64,000 nucleotides of DNA. It comes from Ruminococcus sp. Lineage in GTDB: Bacteria; Bacillota; Clostridia; Oscillospirales; Ruminococcaceae. The stretch spans positions 1 through 64,000 of the forward strand of contig JAFXSC010000008.1 in assembly GCA_017525915.1 (NCBI GenBank), given 5' to 3'. Of the stretch, positions 6,836 to 14,428 are shown piece by piece. Each line of letters starts with the position of its first letter. The stretch's first letter is position 1. A program made the translations under genes and the position numbers. The notes below the pieces were generated by a model. The model made no database searches and was not told the DNA's origin. It saw nothing but the letters and a program-made list of their open reading frames with translations.

Positions 6836-7041
6836 TACTGACCGCCTCCCATGAAATAAAGAAATTCAATGTTATCGCCGTCGTGGAGGACTGTCTCCTC
6901 GAACTGACCGTGATCCACGAAATCATCGTTGATAGTAACTGTAACGTACTGCGGTGTCTCTACATTTTCGTCAATAACGAGCTGTGCAACGGTAAGACCG
7001 TCAGCGACCTCTTTTTTTACGCCTGCAACTGTGATCTTCAT
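6835..7041 (-). CDS. ThiS/MoaD-like sulfur carrier with C-terminal GGG-Gln (HcyS-like)
   Basis: A 68-residue beta-grasp protein: MKITVAGVKKEVADG, TVTINDDFVDHGQF, then DGDNIEFLYFMGGGQ. Carriers of this kind are adenylated and thiocarboxylated on a terminal Gly-Gly. Here one Gln follows GGG, as in precursors that a JAMM protease must trim. It begins directly after the thioredoxin stop (TAAATG) with AAAGGAG upstream and overlaps the E1 gene. It could serve thiamine synthesis, but no other thi gene is present and metY heads the operon, so homocysteine synthesis is preferred. Confidence 0.82.
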   Translation of the reverse strand: MKITVAGVKKEVADGLTVAQLVIDENVETPQYVTVTINDDFVDHGQFEETVLHDGDNIEFLYFMGGGQ

Positions 7042-7359
7042 TTATATCTGCTCCTTTATAAGAGTAATTATCTCGTCTTTTTTTGCCGCGCCCCTGATGC
7101 GTGAAACTTCCTCGCCTTTGTTGAAGAGGATAAGCGTGGGAGCGGCCTGTATGCTGTATTTTTCCACGAGCTCCTTCTCGAAGTTCGTGTTTATCTTCAC
7201 TATTTTTATCTTGTCCGCATACTCTGTTTCAAGCTGGCTCAGTATGGGAGACATACGCTTGCACGGTATGCAGCTGTCCGAATAGAAATCAGCAAGTACG
7301 GGCAGTTCAGCACCCAGTACCTCGCTGTCGAATTCGTCTTTGCTTATCCTTGCCGGCAT
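7042..7359 (-). CDS. Thioredoxin-fold protein with CIPC active site
   Basis: A 105-residue thioredoxin: PVLADFYSDSCIPCKRMSPIL places the redox pair as Cys-Ile-Pro-Cys instead of the usual Cys-Gly-Pro-Cys; cis-Pro is in QAAPTLILF. ATG 7359 directly follows the tusA-like stop (TGATATG) with GGTGA as ribosome site; an in-frame GTG 9 bases earlier is less likely. It sits between two sulfur carrier genes and is cotranscribed with trxB, so it probably reduces persulfide or disulfide intermediates of the pathway. Confidence 0.85.
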   Translation of the reverse strand: MPARISKDEFDSEVLGAELPVLADFYSDSCIPCKRMSPILSQLETEYADKIKIVKINTNFEKELVEKYSIQAAPTLILFNKGEEVSRIRGAAKKDEIITLIKEQI

Positions 7360-7360
7360 A

Positions 7361-7606
7361 TCAGTCACCGACCTTCTGAACGATAAGCTCGAATGTACCG
7401 TCGCCGTTGTCAGTAAGGCTCAGTACCTTGTGTCCCTCTTCCTTTATGCTCTTGGGGACGTTCTGTACCGGCTCGCCGTCGTTGAGTTTTATGGAGAGTA
7501 TATCTCCGTCGTCAAGCTCTTCAAGAGCTATTTTTGCCTTAACGAATGTTATGGGGCAGTTTACATCAGTGATGTCGATAGAGTCTGTAATATTGAAATC
7601 AGCCAT
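7361..7606 (-). CDS. TusA/SirA-family sulfurtransferase
   Basis: An 81-residue TusA-fold protein. TusA proteins accept persulfide sulfur from a cysteine desulfurase on the Cys of a CPxP motif; here the motif reads DVNCPITFVKAKIALEELDDGD, keeping Cys-Pro but with Ile-Thr. The rest (DILSIKLNDGEP, the helix VPKSIKEEGHKV) is typical. A strong AAAGGAGG precedes ATG 7606, 12 bases after metY. It could pass sulfur from the desulfurase at 8912 to the E1/carrier pair; this is inferred. Confidence 0.82.
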   Translation of the reverse strand: MADFNITDSIDITDVNCPITFVKAKIALEELDDGDILSIKLNDGEPVQNVPKSIKEEGHKVLSLTDNGDGTFELIVQKVGD

Positions 7607-7618
7607 TATAATCCTCCT

Positions 7619-8845
7619 TTAAAGGCTCTCAACAGCCTGTCTGAAATCTTCGATAAGATCGTCTATATCTTCTATTCCAACGCTTATGCGTATGGTATCG
7701 TCATATACTCCGGCACTTATACGCTGCGGCTCGGTGTTGTGGGTATAAATGGTGCTTGCAGGGTGTATCACAAGGGTCCGGACATCACCTATATTCGTGG
7801 CAACAGAAGCAAATTCAATACTGTCCATAAGTCTGAACGCTCTCTCCTTGCTGCCGGCTCTGATGGTGACTATCGCACCGCCCTTTCCGGAAAGCTCTCT
7901 CTGTACAAGCTCATAATAGGGTGAGGAAGGAAGTCCGGGGTAATTGACCTCTATGCTGTCAAGGGACTCAAAGAACTCCGCAAGCTTCAATGCGTTGTCA
8001 CAGCAGCGCTCCATACGCAGACCGAGAGTTTCAAGTCCGACTATATTCATAAAAGCGTTGAACGGTGAAAGACAGCCGCCGGTATTTCGCCACAGACCAT
8101 TCCTGAGCTTTGACATAAAGGCAAACGGTCCGAATTTGAGATAGGGTTCAAGTCCGGGGTATTTCTCCTTGTCCCACTTGAACTTTCCACCGTCAACGAT
8201 AATGCCGCTTATGGAATTTCCGCCGCCGTTGATGTACTTCGACGAGGAATGCACCACAATATCTGCGCCGTGTTTCAGCGGATTGATTATGTAGGGAGTT
8301 GCAGTCGTGCTGTCAACTATGAGCGGAATGCCCTTCTCATTGCAGGCCTTTGAAACTGCTTCAAGGTCAACTACATCTAGCTTCGGATTGCCGATAAGCT
8401 CCGTGAAAACTGCCTTGGTTTTCTTGTTTGCAGCAGCAGTGACGCTTTCATAGGTTATCGCTTCAAGGAAATGTGCTGTTATGCCGAATGCTTTGAGGTC
8501 GTTGAAGAGGTCGATAGTTCCGCCGAAAAGTCCTGTGCTGACTATGACCTCGTCACCTGTTTTCAGTATATTCAGCAGGACAGCAGTTATCGCTGCCATT
8601 CCCGATGAACAGGCGACAGCTCCGATACCGCCTTCAAGTACGGCTATGCGGCTCTCAAAAGCACTGACGGTGGGATTGCCGACTCTTGTGTAGGAAAAGC
8701 CTGCCGCCTTGTTGTTGAATACCTTTTCCAGCTGCTCTGCCGATTCGCAGGCAAAAGCGCTGACCTGGTAAAGCGGCGGAAGAGTTGCTCCCTTGTCTTC
8801 ACCGTTGAACTTTGAACTGTGCAGCAGAGATGTATTGAATTTCAT
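7619..8845 (-). CDS. metY: O-acetylhomoserine sulfhydrylase (MetY)
   Basis: This 408-residue Cys/Met-metabolism PLP enzyme forms homocysteine from O-acetylhomoserine and a sulfur donor. The PLP lysine is in HSSSKYINGGGNSISG, the phosphate loop in ACSSGMAAITAVLL, and the tail 'VATNIGDVRTLVIHPASTIYTH' fits MetY/OAH sulfhydrylases. Length is a little under the usual 420-430. A 66-base gap with a strong hairpin separates it from the desulfurase gene, so expression may be partly uncoupled. In the thiocarboxylate pathway MetY takes sulfur from the carrier protein rather than free sulfide. Confidence 0.9.
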   Translation of the reverse strand: MKFNTSLLHSSKFNGEDKGATLPPLYQVSAFACESAEQLEKVFNNKAAGFSYTRVGNPTVSAFESRIAVLEGGIGAVACSSGMAAITAVLLNILKTGDEVIVSTGLFGGTIDLFNDLKAFGITAHFLEAITYESVTAAANKKTKAVFTELIGNPKLDVVDLEAVSKACNEKGIPLIVDSTTATPYIINPLKHGADIVVHSSSKYINGGGNSISGIIVDGGKFKWDKEKYPGLEPYLKFGPFAFMSKLRNGLWRNTGGCLSPFNAFMNIVGLETLGLRMERCCDNALKLAEFFESLDSIEVNYPGLPSSPYYELVQRELSGKGGAIVTIRAGSKERAFRLMDSIEFASVATNIGDVRTLVIHPASTIYTHNTEPQRISAGVYDDTIRISVGIEDIDDLIEDFRQAVESL

Positions 8846-8865
8846 TGTATCACCACTATTCGTGA

Positions 8866-8903
8866 AAAAATGGCTTACAGGACGGTGTAGTGCCGTCCTG
8901 TAA
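8866..8903 (-). terminator. Intercistronic terminator or attenuator between desulfurase and metY
   Basis: An 11-base perfect stem TTACAGGACGG/CCGTCCTGTAA (8875-8885, 8893-8903) with a 7-base loop is followed on the minus strand by GCCATTTTTTC. No promoter is visible after it, so metY and the carrier genes would depend on read-through. Confidence 0.7.
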
Positions 8904-8911
8904 ATTATGTA

Positions 8912-10627
8912 TTACGCAAGTGTTCTTATGCCCTGTACAAGTCTGTCAATATCGTTGAACGAGTTGTAAAGCGCAAGTGTCGGGCGGACAGTGCCTTCAA
9001 GTCCAAAATGACGGAGTATAGGCTGTGCACAGTGATGACCTGTGCGGACTGCTATGCCGAGCTCGTTGAGACGCTGACCGACTGCTTCGTTGTCCACTCC
9101 GTCAAGCACGAATGAGAGCACGCTTGCCTTGTTGGTTGCTGTACCGATGAGGTGCAGACCGTTTATCTTCTGCATTTCCTTCATCGCGTACACAAGAAGC
9201 TCGTGTTCGTGACGGTTTACCTCTGCCATGCCGATGGAATTGAGGTATTCAAGAGCTGCACCAAGACCTACTGCGTCCGCAATGCTTCCTGTGCCTGCCT
9301 CAAACTTGTTGGGAGCGGGATTGTAGATAGTACGCTCGAAAGTAACGTCCTTTATCATGTTTCCGCCGCCGTGGTAAGGTCTTGCAGCTTCAAGCACATC
9401 GGACTTGCCGTAAACAGCGCCGATACCTGTGGGAGCGAATATCTTGTGACCGGAGAACACGAAGAAATCAGTGTCCAGAGCTGTAACGTTTATCGGGATA
9501 TGTGCAATGGACTGTGCACCGTCAATGAGAGTGCGTACACCGTGAGCGTGAGCGATAGCAACTATCTCCTCAACAGGAGTTACAGTGCCGAGAGCGTTTG
9601 AAACGTGAGTTGCGGAAACCAATTTAGTCCTTCTGGTGAAGAGCTTTTCGTACTCGGAAATGATTATCTGACCGCTCTTGTCAACAGGTACTACCTTGAT
9701 GACCGCGCCTGTCTCCTCGCAGATGAGCTGCCACGGAACGATGTTTGCGTGGTGTTCGAGCATGGTGAGGATTATCTCGTCACCGGGCTGGAGAAGAGGC
9801 TTGACATAGGCATTTGCAACGAGGTTGATAGCCTCTGTGGTACCTCTTACGAAAACGATATTGTCCTTTGAGGGGGCGCCGATGAAGTCAGCAGTTATCT
9901 GTCTTGCATTTTCGTATGCGTCAGTGGAACGTGCTGCGAGTTCGTGAGCACCTCTGTGAACGTTGGAGTTTTCGTGAGTGTAGTAGTAGCTGAGCCTGTC
10001 GATGACCTGCTGAGGCCGCTGAGTTGTAGCGCCGTTGTCGAGCCATACAAGGTCATGACCGTTTATCTTCTCGCTGAGAATAGGGAAGTCGTTCCTTATC
10101 TGGGCGAGGGTTTTTGTGCCCACGATTATCTGGCTGTCAGACTTTGCTGTGGGAACGCTCTGAGCTGCCGGCTGCTGAGTATTCTTCGGAACATAGCTGT
10201 CTGCCTGTCCCTGTGAGAGTACAACAGGGGAGTAGCCGCCAGAAGCCGGCTGCTCCTGAGGAGCTGTGTATGTATCGAAGGTGCTGTACTGCTGTGCCGC
10301 GCCGACAGCCGGTGAAGCGCCGTAATCGTCAGCGATCTTTTCATACTCAGAAACGCTGCCGTAGCCGTTGTACTCATTGGCTATCTGCTCAAACTCGGAA
10401 ACGCTGCCGTAGCCGCTGAAAGCCTGTTCAGCAGATGAAGCGTAATTTGTACCGCCGCCGTAGGAAGCCGCCTTGCTGAAGGCATCATTTACAACGGAAG
10501 TGTCACCGCTTGTGACAAGTCCCTCAATGCCCTTTGCACAGCGTGTGGGGTCGAAGTCCGGGAACAGCGAATTCGCGAGGTTTTCAAGCTCAGACTCAGA
10601 AGGTATTCCGTAATTAGTCGTAGTCAT
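8912..10627 (-). CDS. SufS-type cysteine desulfurase with encapsulin cargo-loading extension
   Basis: The last ~400 of 571 residues are a group II cysteine desulfurase that converts cysteine to alanine and an enzyme-bound persulfide: PLP lysine in VFSGHKIFAPTG and catalytic Cys in RTGHHCAQP. The first ~170 residues are low-complexity (Gly, Ser, Gln, Pro, Tyr) and absent from ordinary SufS. They start with a conserved-looking GIPSESELENLANSLFPDF and hold two near-copies of GYGSVSEFEQIANEY. Such extensions load desulfurases into family 2A encapsulins, and the shell gene is immediately upstream, overlapping by 14 bases. ATG 10627 was preferred over GTG 10636, which lies in the ribosome site. Confidence 0.92.
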   Translation of the reverse strand: MTTTNYGIPSESELENLANSLFPDFDPTRCAKGIEGLVTSGDTSVVNDAFSKAASYGGGTNYASSAEQAFSGYGSVSEFEQIANEYNGYGSVSEYEKIADDYGASPAVGAAQQYSTFDTYTAPQEQPASGGYSPVVLSQGQADSYVPKNTQQPAAQSVPTAKSDSQIIVGTKTLAQIRNDFPILSEKINGHDLVWLDNGATTQRPQQVIDRLSYYYTHENSNVHRGAHELAARSTDAYENARQITADFIGAPSKDNIVFVRGTTEAINLVANAYVKPLLQPGDEIILTMLEHHANIVPWQLICEETGAVIKVVPVDKSGQIIISEYEKLFTRRTKLVSATHVSNALGTVTPVEEIVAIAHAHGVRTLIDGAQSIAHIPINVTALDTDFFVFSGHKIFAPTGIGAVYGKSDVLEAARPYHGGGNMIKDVTFERTIYNPAPNKFEAGTGSIADAVGLGAALEYLNSIGMAEVNRHEHELLVYAMKEMQKINGLHLIGTATNKASVLSFVLDGVDNEAVGQRLNELGIAVRTGHHCAQPILRHFGLEGTVRPTLALYNSFNDIDRLVQGIRTLA

Positions 10628-11567
10628 AGTATTCACCTACCTCGACATCCTCGAGAACAGCGATAGCGTCGTCTGAGAGAATAGCTGCCGAGCAGTAGAG
10701 TGAAAGCAGATAAGAAGCAACGCCCTTATCGTCGATTCCTCTGAAACGAACTGAAAGTCCTCTTGACTGTTCATTCTTGAGATTGCGCTGGAAGAGACCG
10801 ATAACGCCTCTCTTAGCCTCACCTGTACGAACGAGGAGGATATTTGTCTTGCCGCTCTTGCTCTTGGGGTTCTTGAGACCGTCAACGAGAAGCTTGTCGG
10901 TAGGAATGATAGGGATACCTCTCCAGCAGATGAATGTGCCGCCTGCGATGTTTGCAGTTACGGGTGGTACGCCTCTCTTTGTACATTCTCTCTCGAAAGC
11001 AGCGATAGCTCTGGGGTGAGCAAGGAAGAACGAAGGCTCCTTCCATACCTTTGTGATGAGCTCGTCGAGGTCATCGGGAGTAGGCGCACCGTTTCTGGTC
11101 TGGATACGCTGAGAGTCGGGAACGTTCTTGAGAAGGCCGTAGTCATCGTTGTTGATGAGCTGGCTCTCCTGACGCTCACGGAGACTCTCGATAGCAAGGT
11201 CGAGCTGTTCCTTTACCTGGTCGTAGGGTGAACCGTAAACGTCTGCAACTGCTGTATTAACGTTGATGATAGTGGAGATAGAAGCAAGCTGGAGCTCTCT
11301 GGGGTTCTCCTCGTACTCAACGTAGCCCTGAGGGATTATGTCGGACTTCTTCTCAACGCTGCAAAGAACGTCAAGGGGAGTTTCACCCTCTTTTACCTTG
11401 TTTATTCTGTAAATACCGGAGTCAAGTCCTTTGAATTCGAGCACCTTTGTGATCCACTTGGGAGTGAGTGCGCCGTACTGAGGTCTGGTCTTGTTCACGT
11501 CGGCGAGGTTATATGCTGCCTTTTTGCCGAGTGCAACTATGGTGTCATTCTTTGTTTCCTTAGACAT
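10614..11567 (-). CDS. Family 2A encapsulin shell protein (SrpI-like)
   Basis: This 317-residue HK97-fold protein assembles into a cytosolic nanocompartment. The sequence follows cyanobacterial SrpI closely as I recall it: LTPKWITKVLEF, SGIYRINKV, SISTIINVNTAVADVYGSP, QLINNDDYGLL, GAPTPDDLDELITKVWKEP, PSFFLAHPRAIAAFERE, RGVPP and the C-terminal SDDAIAVLEDV. There is no cyclic-nucleotide-binding domain, so it is 2A, not 2B. The strong ribosome site GGAGGTAG precedes ATG 11567. The desulfurase downstream is the known cargo of this family, and CysE and a rhodanese fusion upstream are typical companions. Family members are induced by sulfur starvation; control here is not readable. Confidence 0.93.
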   Translation of the reverse strand: MSKETKNDTIVALGKKAAYNLADVNKTRPQYGALTPKWITKVLEFKGLDSGIYRINKVKEGETPLDVLCSVEKKSDIIPQGYVEYEENPRELQLASISTIINVNTAVADVYGSPYDQVKEQLDLAIESLRERQESQLINNDDYGLLKNVPDSQRIQTRNGAPTPDDLDELITKVWKEPSFFLAHPRAIAAFERECTKRGVPPVTANIAGGTFICWRGIPIIPTDKLLVDGLKNPKSKSGKTNILLVRTGEAKRGVIGLFQRNLKNEQSRGLSVRFRGIDDKGVASYLLSLYCSAAILSDDAIAVLEDVEVGEYYDYD

Positions 11568-11688
11568 AATAGTCTACCTCCAATTAAAATATATATTTTA
11601 CAGATGTATTTAATAGCCTTTGCGGCAAACAATTCAGCTATGTGATAAGAAACTGAATATATTCGCTTAGTGCATCATCTGTAAATTA

Positions 11689-13146
11689 TCAGTATATCGG
11701 GAAATCCTTGTCAACTTCCCTTGCCCATGCGTTCGTGCCGCCTTTGAGGTTGTAGAGCGGACCGGTATAGCCTGCCTCTCGGAGAGTATTTACGGCGAGA
11801 ATACTGCGCTTGCCCTCCTTGCAGATAAAAACTGTATCAACAGAAGTATCAAATTCGTCTTTTCGCCTTTCAAGCTGTCCTATCGGTATCGCCTTGGCTT
11901 CGAGGAATTTTGCTATCGCTCTTTCGTGGGGCTCACGGACGTCGATTATAGTGATCTTTTCGCCCTCGTCAATGCGGCGTTTGAGCTCCTTTGGCTCTAT
12001 GCCCTCGACTTCGGCTTCTTCCTCTTTCTGCTGAGTGAGACCGCAGAAGTCCTCGTAGTCGAAATCCTCTATCTCGGTGATAGTACGGTTCTTGCCGCAG
12101 ATAGGACAGGCGTCGTTCTTATGTATTTTCAGCTCACGCCATTTGAGATTCCACGCATCAAAGGTGACTACTCTGCCGATGAGGTTCTTTCCTCCGCCGA
12201 CTATGAGCTTTATGACCTCGTTAGCCTGCAATGTACCAATAACTCCGGGGAGAACTCCCACAACGCCGCCCATTGCACATGAGGGAACAAGTCCAGCCGG
12301 AGGAGGTGCAGGGTACATACATCTGTAACACGGACCTTCCTTTGCATAGTAGACCGAGACCTGTCCCTCGAACTGGTACATAGCTCCGAATACATCGGGC
12401 TTTCCAAGAAGTACACAGGTATCGTTTACAAGGTAACGGGTGGGGTAGTTGTCAGAAGCGTCCGCGACCACGTCGTACCCGGATATGATATCCTCAGCAT
12501 TTTCAGCCGTAAGGCGCGTATTGTAGGTCTCCACCTTTACAAGCGGATTTATCTGGCGTATGCTGTCCTTAGCGGAAGCTACCTTCGGTCTGCCGATGTC
12601 GCGCGTGCCGTGCATGACCTGACGCTGGAGATTGGACTCCTCCACCTCGTCGTCGTCGATAATGCCGATAGTGCCGACGCCTGCCGCTGCAAGATACTGG
12701 GCGAGGGGAGTGCCGAGACCGCCTGCGCCTACGATAAGCACCTTTGCGGCTTTGAGCCTTTTCTGTCCCTTTACGCCTATCTCCTGCAAAAGCAGATGAC
12801 GGCTGTAACGGTTTATCTCGTCGTTGGTGAGTTTTTCACCCTTTCTGTCGCCGAGAACGCTTTCAAGTCCCGAACCGCCGGCGATCGCAGGGATAAGTAT
12901 GACCTCGTCGCCATCCCTGACCTCGGTGCCGAAGTCTTTAAGGTCACGGATATTCTCGTCGTTTACGAATACATTTATGAAAGCTCTGAGCTGACCGTTT
13001 TCGTCAAAGAGAGCCTTTTTAGTCTCGGGGTATTCCTCGGAAAGGAGAGTGAGCACTTCGCCTACTGTCTTTCCTTCGAGTTCTATTTCAGATCTGTGCC
13101 CGGTAAAGAGCCTCAGAGTTGTCGGAATAACTACTGTAACTGCCAT
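11689..13146 (-). CDS. MoaD-like carrier fused to MoeB-type E1 and rhodanese domain
   Basis: The 485-residue protein has three parts. Residues 1-~91 are a MoaD/CysO-like beta-grasp carrier ending IPAIAGG. Residues ~95-360 are a MoeB/ThiF E1 (NRYSRHLLLQEIGVKGQ, VLIVGAGGLGTPLAQYL, zinc pairs CYRC and CPIC). Residues ~385-485 are a rhodanese with active Cys in FICKEGKRS. It joins in one chain what M. tuberculosis makes as CysO and MoeZ. The carrier Gly-Gly is internal (AGG-SGLES), so release by proteolysis, perhaps by the JAMM enzyme at 5613, would be needed for thiocarboxylation. It has its own promoter and GGAGG ribosome site. Confidence 0.9.
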   Translation of the reverse strand: MAVTVVIPTTLRLFTGHRSEIELEGKTVGEVLTLLSEEYPETKKALFDENGQLRAFINVFVNDENIRDLKDFGTEVRDGDEVILIPAIAGGSGLESVLGDRKGEKLTNDEINRYSRHLLLQEIGVKGQKRLKAAKVLIVGAGGLGTPLAQYLAAAGVGTIGIIDDDEVEESNLQRQVMHGTRDIGRPKVASAKDSIRQINPLVKVETYNTRLTAENAEDIISGYDVVADASDNYPTRYLVNDTCVLLGKPDVFGAMYQFEGQVSVYYAKEGPCYRCMYPAPPPAGLVPSCAMGGVVGVLPGVIGTLQANEVIKLIVGGGKNLIGRVVTFDAWNLKWRELKIHKNDACPICGKNRTITEIEDFDYEDFCGLTQQKEEEAEVEGIEPKELKRRIDEGEKITIIDVREPHERAIAKFLEAKAIPIGQLERRKDEFDTSVDTVFICKEGKRSILAVNTLREAGYTGPLYNLKGGTNAWAREVDKDFPIY

Positions 13147-13236
13147 TTGTAAGCCTCCATTGATCTATTTTTCCAATGCATATCACATAATTCATATTTG
13201 TTTACTATGGTTTTTATGCACAGTTTCAATATAGGC

Positions 13237-13265
13237 ATTATAGCATATAGTGACAAAAAAATCAA
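13237..13265 (-). promoter_or_regulatory. Promoter of the carrier-E1-rhodanese fusion gene
   Basis: Minus-strand TTGATT (13260-13265), 17 bases, TATAAT (13237-13242). The transcript could run on through the encapsulin and desulfurase genes, since no terminator follows 11689. Confidence 0.7.
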
Positions 13266-13294
13266 TAGTTTTCCCTGATAAATAACTTAGCATC

Positions 13295-13317
13295 AGTTAT
13301 AGTTATTTCCTATAACT
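13295..13317. repeat. AT-rich inverted repeat between cysE and the fusion gene
   Basis: AGTTATAG (13295-13302) and CTATAACT (13310-13317) form a perfect 8-base inverted repeat; ATAACTTAG also occurs directly repeated at 13282 and 13312. Too AT-rich for a good terminator; may be an operator upstream of the promoter at 13237. Confidence 0.4.
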
Positions 13318-13331
13318 TAGGTCGGAATTGC

Positions 13332-14276
13332 TCAGATGATGTAGAACCAGCTTGTATCCTCTTCAATTTCAACGCGCTCAACAGGCCTGGAAGCGTCATA
13401 GTTGTAACGAAGCTCCTGATTTTTGACGCTTACCTTTGCACCGTCCGGAACTGAACGTGTGATGAATGCGTTGCCGCCGATGACAACGTCCTTGCCGATG
13501 ACCGTATCTCCGCCGAGTATGGAAGCTCCCGAATATATCGTAACATTGTCCTCAATGGTGGGGTGACGCTTCTTGCTTTTAAGTGCCTGACCGCCTCTTG
13601 TGGACAGCGCTCCGAGAGTAACGCCCTGGTATATCTTGACATTGCTGCCGATAACGGTAGTCTCGCCGATAACTATACCCGTTCCGTGGTCAATGAAGAA
13701 GTATTTGCCTATGGTCGCACCGGGGTGAATGTCGATACCGGTCTCGCTGTGGGCGTATTCCGTCATCATTCGGGGTATGACCGGTACTCCGAGCGTGAAC
13801 AGCTCGTGGGCGATCCTGTTGACGAGTATCGCGAACAGTCCCGGATAGGAGTAGATTATCTCGTCCTTACTGTAAGCGGCAGGGTCACCGTCATAGGCTG
13901 CCTGAACGTCGGTCTCGATATATTCCCTTATCCTGCGGATACGCTTTACAAATTCCAGCGTCATCCGCTGTGCCTTTTCGACTATCTGTTCGTCGTTCTT
14001 ATCCTTGCCGCCGAGAACTATGGCTATCTGCTTCGTGAGCTTGAACATGACGTCCTCGATGAGCATGGAGAGGTTGTTTCTGAGCGTATACACCTTTGTG
14101 GAGCCGTTTCTGAAATATCCCGGGAATATTATCTTTCTCAGACTCGAAAGTATGTCTATTATTACCTCCTTGTCGGGGTGGTTGAATACTCCGACATTGT
14201 CTTTCGTGTTTTCTTTTTCATAGTACCCGATGAGGTCGGAGACTATGTCATTGATATTGCTCTCAAATGTACTCAA
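13332..14276 (-). CDS. cysE: Serine O-acetyltransferase
   Basis: This 314-residue enzyme makes O-acetylserine from serine and acetyl-CoA. The N-terminal half is helical; the C-terminal half is a left-handed beta helix of hexapeptide repeats (IDIHPGATIGKYFFIDHGTGIVIGETTVIG with catalytic Asp-His in IDHG). Length and the alpha-rich N-terminal arm fit the EpsC-type long form. TTG 14276 was chosen because AAGGAG ends 9 bases before it; an upstream TTG at 14285 abuts the ribosome site. It has its own promoter containing an inverted repeat. Serine acetyltransferases are common neighbours of family 2A encapsulins. Confidence 0.92.
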   Translation of the reverse strand: MSTFESNINDIVSDLIGYYEKENTKDNVGVFNHPDKEVIIDILSSLRKIIFPGYFRNGSTKVYTLRNNLSMLIEDVMFKLTKQIAIVLGGKDKNDEQIVEKAQRMTLEFVKRIRRIREYIETDVQAAYDGDPAAYSKDEIIYSYPGLFAILVNRIAHELFTLGVPVIPRMMTEYAHSETGIDIHPGATIGKYFFIDHGTGIVIGETTVIGSNVKIYQGVTLGALSTRGGQALKSKKRHPTIEDNVTIYSGASILGGDTVIGKDVVIGGNAFITRSVPDGAKVSVKNQELRYNYDASRPVERVEIEEDTSWFYII

Positions 14277-14312
14277 CTGCTGCAACTCCTTACGAAATCA
14301 ATTCATACTATT

Positions 14313-14341
14313 ATTATAGGCTTTGACTCCGGAAAAGTCAA
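14313..14341 (-). promoter_or_regulatory. cysE promoter with inverted repeat
   Basis: Minus-strand TTGACT (14336-14341), 17 bases, TATAAT (14313-14318). The -35 hexamer is one arm of an inverted repeat TTGACT/AGTCAA (14323-14341) with a 7-base centre, a candidate operator. Confidence 0.7.
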
Positions 14342-14428
14342 TACTGCCCAGTATACTGCTTTTTTATCGCCGGTTATAGGGCGAACCGATAAGGAGCGGA
14401 CTGGCACAGCTGCCATAGACATACTGAA

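Noticed and set aside
6835-7041. ThiS of thiamine synthesis
   Set aside because: Still possible, but no thiamine gene is present, metY and tusA-like genes are in the operon, and the C terminus extends past Gly-Gly.
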